Source: Dongia_A sp035695765 | GTDB lineage: Bacteria > Pseudomonadota > Alphaproteobacteria > Dongiales > Dongiaceae | DNA: 64,000 nucleotides | Reading direction: 5' to 3' | NCBI GenBank assembly: GCA_035695765.1 | Contig: DASRRI010000033.1 | Location: 1 to 64,000, forward strand | Shown here: positions 60,965 to 64,000 of the stretch, piece by piece | Layout: every line of letters begins with the position of its first letter | Position numbering within the stretch: position 1 is the first letter of the stretch | Made by a program: the position numbers and the translations under genes | The notes under the pieces: model-generated | The model's database searches: none | Told to the model about the DNA's origin: nothing | The model's input: the letters and a program-made list of their open reading frames with translations, nothing else

Positions 60965-62176
60965 TTAGGCCTCGATCTTGCCGCTGATGGCCTTGCGCAG
61001 CCGCACCGGCGTCAGGCCCGGTGCCTCGACGCGGTCGGTGCCGGCGATGCGGGCCAGGCGATGGATGGCCTGGCGCAGGCGGTCCTCTGGGACCTTCTTC
61101 ATGAAATCCAGCCCGACCACGCGCCATGCATCGCCGTCCTTCTTGGCGTCGATCAGTCCGACCAGGTCATGGTCATAGACAATCGGCATGGCGAAATAGA
61201 AGCGGCGCTGATGCTGCGGCGTATAGGCTTCGAACTTGTAGGCAAAGCCGAACAGCTCCGTCAGGCGCCGGCGGTTGAACAGCAGATTGTCGAGCGGTGG
61301 GACAATACGCACGACGTCATCCGCGATCGGAATCGGCTGCGCCAGATCATCGGCCAGCGCATAGAGCGGGTCGCCATTCTCCGCCCGCGCAAACGGCGCT
61401 TCGCTGACCACCCCATCCTTGATCGCGCGATCGACTGCCTTGCGCGCGACCGGCAGCCAGCCGTCGCGCCACGTGCCGATGTGATGCGCAGTGCGCTCGG
61501 CCAGCTGCTGGCGGGTTGCGAGCTTCAGGACCGACGCGGCGGAGCGTACGAAGAAATCCAGGTGCTGGGTGCGTGTCGACCGGTGCTTGACGAGCAGCTC
61601 GGGCGCGACCTTCTCGGTCAGATCGAACTGGCGATGGAAATGCTTGGTGCGCCCGGCGATCTGCACCTCGCCCAGATAGAACAGGTAGTCGAGCGCGCGG
61701 GTGGTGAGCTTGATGGTATTGAAACCGCCGGGCACGCGCTCGCTGTCGATGTCGGCGGGCGAGATCGGGCCGTCCTCCCGCATGCGCTTCTTCAGCCGCC
61801 GCATCATCGGCCGCAGCTCGCGCAACCGGTCGGTGTTGGTGATGGTGCGGCCGAAATCCTTCACGAACCAGGGCAGCCAGTCGCGCCGCGTGGCGAATTG
61901 CGGATAATGCGTCTCCAGCATCCCGCGGTCGCGATAGAACAGCTTGTACAGATCCGCGACCGGCGCATCGGTGCGCGCGGCCCAGGCGATCTCGTGATTG
62001 CGCAACCCGTTCACCCGGATCGAATCGATCTGGATCATGCCGAGCTTCTTGGCTTCCTCGGCCGCGCGCGCAGCCGGCCAAAGCGGACCGCTCAAGCCCA
62101 GGCGCGCCAGGATGAAGGCGCGCGCCGCGCTTGGATCGTTCAAATTGGGATCGTTGGATGGTGGCGCGTCGCTCAC
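60965..62176 (-). CDS. YcaQ-like winged-helix DNA glycosylase family protein
   Basis: A cytoplasmic protein of 403 aa from the proposed GTG 62176; longer starts to 62374 lie inside cobT. It has the family features FILARLGLSGPLW, the conserved KLGMIQIDSIRVNGLRNHEI, and a C-terminal WRVVGLDFMKKVPEDRLRQA. In E. coli YcaQ (AlkX) excises cross-linked and alkylated bases. The gene is 11 bp after cobT, so it is likely co-transcribed with it, though no functional link is obvious. Confidence 0.85.
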   Translation of the reverse strand: MSDAPPSNDPNLNDPSAARAFILARLGLSGPLWPAARAAEEAKKLGMIQIDSIRVNGLRNHEIAWAARTDAPVADLYKLFYRDRGMLETHYPQFATRRDWLPWFVKDFGRTITNTDRLRELRPMMRRLKKRMREDGPISPADIDSERVPGGFNTIKLTTRALDYLFYLGEVQIAGRTKHFHRQFDLTEKVAPELLVKHRSTRTQHLDFFVRSAASVLKLATRQQLAERTAHHIGTWRDGWLPVARKAVDRAIKDGVVSEAPFARAENGDPLYALADDLAQPIPIADDVVRIVPPLDNLLFNRRRLTELFGFAYKFEAYTPQHQRRFYFAMPIVYDHDLVGLIDAKKDGDAWRVVGLDFMKKVPEDRLRQAIHRLARIAGTDRVEAPGLTPVRLRKAISGKIEA

Positions 62177-62187
62177 TGAGAAAATCG

Positions 62188-63210
62188 TCAGTCCTTGTCG
62201 CTGACCCCAGCCTCGGCAAAGGTCGCCATGCCGGAATGGCACAGAGCGGCGGCGCGCACAATCGGGATCGCCAGTGCAGCGCCCGAACCCTCGCCCAGCC
62301 GCATGCCCAAATCTAGCAGCGGCGTCTTGCCAATTGCTGTCAGCAGCCGGCGATGCCCCGGCTCCGCCGAGCAATGCGCCACCAGGCAGTGGTCGAGCGC
62401 GCCCGGATGCGCCTTCAAGAGAATGCTCGCCGCTGCGGTGCTGGCGAATCCATCCAGCAGCACCGGCACCCGCGCCACGCGCGCCGCCATCACCGCGCCG
62501 GCGATGGCCGCCAGCTCATGCCCGCCGAGGCAGCGCATGATTTCGAACCCGTCATTGAACTTGCTGCGATGGCGGGTGAGGCCCTGATCGATCACTTCGG
62601 CTTTGCGCGTCAGCTGCGTGCCTTTGATGCCGGTGCCGGGTCCGGCCCAGTCGGCGCCGGTGCCGCCGAACATCGCGGCGGCAAGCGCGGAGGCGCTGGT
62701 GGTGTTGGCAATCCCCATCTCGCCGACGCACAGCAGGTCGATGCCCGGCTCCACGCACATCATGCCATAGGACATGGCGCGCGCCGCTTCTTCTTCGCTG
62801 AGGGCGGGACCCTGCGTGAAGTCCTTGGTCGGCTGGTCGAGGCACATCTCATAGACCCGCAGATCGGCATCGGCGTTCTTGCACAGCTGGTTGATGGCCG
62901 CGCCGCCGGCCTGGAAGTTCAGCACCATCTGCTGCGTCACTTCCTTGGGGTAAGCGGAGACGCCCAGGTCGGCGACGCCGTGATTGCCGGCGAACACCGC
63001 GACACGCGGGTGATTGACGCTCGCCGGATGCCGGCCCTGCCAGGTCGCTAGCCAGCTCGCGATCTCTTCCAGCCGGGCGAGCGCGCCGGTCGGCTTGGTC
63101 AGCTGCACCTCGCGTTCGGCCGCCTTGGTGGCGGATTCCAGGTCGGGGCCCGGAAACTCGGCCAGGATGCGGCGGAGTTCGGCAAAGCTGGCGGCGGATT
63201 GGGTATCCAA
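62188..63210 (-). CDS. cobT: Nicotinate-nucleotide-dimethylbenzimidazole phosphoribosyltransferase
   Basis: This enzyme of 340 aa makes alpha-ribazole phosphate, the lower ligand precursor of B12. Motifs include PRVAVFAGNHGVADLGVSAY, GMMCVEPGIDLLCVGEMGIA with TTSASALAAAMF, and the catalytic Glu in GMRLGEGSGAALAI. It is divergent from cobS, which joins the ligand to the corrin. The cofactor product would serve the methylmalonyl-CoA mutase encoded 35 kb away. Confidence 0.96.
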   Translation of the reverse strand: MDTQSAASFAELRRILAEFPGPDLESATKAAEREVQLTKPTGALARLEEIASWLATWQGRHPASVNHPRVAVFAGNHGVADLGVSAYPKEVTQQMVLNFQAGGAAINQLCKNADADLRVYEMCLDQPTKDFTQGPALSEEEAARAMSYGMMCVEPGIDLLCVGEMGIANTTSASALAAAMFGGTGADWAGPGTGIKGTQLTRKAEVIDQGLTRHRSKFNDGFEIMRCLGGHELAAIAGAVMAARVARVPVLLDGFASTAAASILLKAHPGALDHCLVAHCSAEPGHRRLLTAIGKTPLLDLGMRLGEGSGAALAIPIVRAAALCHSGMATFAEAGVSDKD

Positions 63211-63259
63211 GATTGGCTCCTGATGGGCGGTTCGTTAAGAAAGGGGCGCTAAGTCTGCG

Positions 63260-63285
63260 ATGCGGGTGCTGTTCTGCACCCGCAT
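63260..63285. promoter_or_regulatory. Hairpin in the cobT-cobS divergent region
   Basis: atgcgggtgc and gcacccgcat form a perfect 10-bp inverted repeat around the loop tgttct. It lies centrally in the 120-bp divergent region, with no T-run. It may be a regulator site or an mRNA hairpin in the leader of either gene. A cobalamin riboswitch is not apparent in this short gap. Confidence 0.4.
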
Positions 63286-63330
63286 ATGGGCTCCTGGCAA
63301 CCGGGGCATGGAACGGCCATAAGTAAAGCG

Positions 63331-64000
63331 ATGAACGACCAAACCAGACCTTCCCCAATCTCTGATCAGAACGCGAGCAAGTCCGGCTGGCATCCGGGCC
63401 AATGGTGGCGCGAGTTCCGGCTGGCGGTCGGCTTCTTCACCCGCCTGCCGCTCAAATCGCCGGCCGGCCAGGTTGGCGAAGCCGCCCGCGCATTCCCTCT
63501 GGCCGGCGCTGTCGTCGGCCTGATCGGATCCTTGATCTATCTTCTGGCGGTGGAGGTCGGGCTTTCCGGCTTGCTGGCGGCGCTGCTTGCTGTGGCAGCG
63601 ACGGTCATTGCAGGCGGCGCCCTGCACGAGGACGGCCTGGCTGATTTCGCGGACATGCTCGGCGTGCGCGGCGACCGCGAGCGCAAGCTCAGCGTCATGC
63701 GCGACAGCCGCATCGGGTCCTATGGCGTGCTGGCTCTCGGCTTCTCGACCGCGATCAAGGTCAGCGCCGTGGTGAGCCTGGGTGATCCGGGGCCGGTCGC
63801 TGGCGCCCTCATCACGGCGCATGCCATAGGCCGGGCGACCCTTCCCATCATCATGCGCTCCCTGCCATTGGCGCGCGCCAATGGCCTCGCAGTCCAGGCG
63901 GGCAAGCCATCCGCCGCCGCGACCTATCAGGGCCTCGGTATCGCGCTGCTCATCTCTGCCTTCGCCTGCGGTCCCGGCGCTGCCCTGGTCAGCCTGGTGG
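63331..64000 (+). CDS. cobS: Adenosylcobinamide-GDP ribazoletransferase (3' end outside window)
   Basis: The first 223 codons of an inner-membrane enzyme that joins alpha-ribazole to adenosylcobinamide-GDP in the last part of B12 synthesis. ATG 63331 starts MNDQTRPSPISDQN. The family hallmarks follow: AVGFFTRLPL, AGGALHEDGLADFADMLG with the metal Asp residues, and MRDSRIGSYGVLAL. Several helices are visible. The frame runs off the window edge; typical members have about 250 aa, so little is missing. It is divergent from cobT. Confidence 0.95.
   Translation, partial: MNDQTRPSPISDQNASKSGWHPGQWWREFRLAVGFFTRLPLKSPAGQVGEAARAFPLAGAVVGLIGSLIYLLAVEVGLSGLLAALLAVAATVIAGGALHEDGLADFADMLGVRGDRERKLSVMRDSRIGSYGVLALGFSTAIKVSAVVSLGDPGPVAGALITAHAIGRATLPIIMRSLPLARANGLAVQAGKPSAAATYQGLGIALLISAFACGPGAALVSLV

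Noticed and set aside
63211..63330. Cobalamin riboswitch before cobT or cobS
   Set aside because: The gap is only 120 bp and no B12-box-like sequence was found.

Overview
The window is about 64 kb of GC-rich chromosome from an alphaproteobacterium, most likely Rhodospirillales. The call rests on a RegB/RegA redox two-component pair, a TIGR01459-type HAD phosphatase, an MmcB-family DNA repair nuclease, a divergent polysaccharide deacetylase next to ctpA and envC, and a B12-dependent methylmalonyl-CoA mutase with MeaB. The only mobile DNA seen is the 3' end of an IS110-type transposase at the left edge. No rRNA, tRNA, CRISPR array or prophage was found.

Layout. 0-5.4 kb: a minus-strand peptide/nickel-type ABC importer (binding protein, two permeases, two ATPases) with a terminator-like hairpin after the binding protein gene. 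5.6-13.4 kb: an LtaS/OpgB-like membrane phosphotransferase, a hypothetical protein, a PAS-GGDEF-EAL protein, a 768-bp gene-poor stretch, a LuxR regulator and a GAF-linked class III nucleotide cyclase. 13.6-20.6 kb: a DinG-like helicase, small enzymes (GNAT, MazG-like), an AEC transporter, a TerB protein, a fold-IV aminotransferase and an S24-type repressor that has lost its nucleophile.

20.9-26.0 kb: a plus-strand run of pyrD, a degenerate EAL protein, a HAD-IIA phosphatase and a second cyclase with an SRPBCC-like domain and a zinc ribbon. 26.7-37.6 kb: methylmalonyl-CoA mutase, a 1,697-residue membrane-anchored coiled-coil protein with 40-residue repeats, an Atm1-type exporter overlapping meaB, and rpmB with a terminator. 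37.8-40.8 kb: a YhhQ-type queuosine-precursor transporter overlapping tgt, then an EamA transporter.

40.8-48.8 kb: a minus-strand cell-wall and housekeeping cluster (rlmH, lipoprotein, gpmI, envC, ctpA, polysaccharide deacetylase, rppH, cyclophilin). 48.8-54.5 kb: a DUF2272 lipoprotein, a multi-PAS histidine kinase, mtgA and mmcB. 54.5-58.8 kb: a receptor with a degenerate HD-GYP domain, divergent from a LapG-type periplasmic protease and an EAL-like protein. 59.0-64.0 kb: regB-regA, a YcaQ-type protein, cobT and, divergently, the start of cobS.

Two themes recur. First, second-messenger signalling: two class III cyclases and four proteins of c-di-GMP folds, of which only the EAL domain of the PAS-GGDEF-EAL protein keeps its full catalytic set. 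Second, B12 supply and use: cobT and cobS for the lower ligand, mutase and MeaB as consumer and chaperone. The most interesting candidates are the HD-GYP-like/LapG/EAL-like locus, the giant repeat-bearing coiled-coil protein, and the pyrD operon that carries two unusual signalling proteins. A family of dispersed intergenic inverted repeats also stands out.
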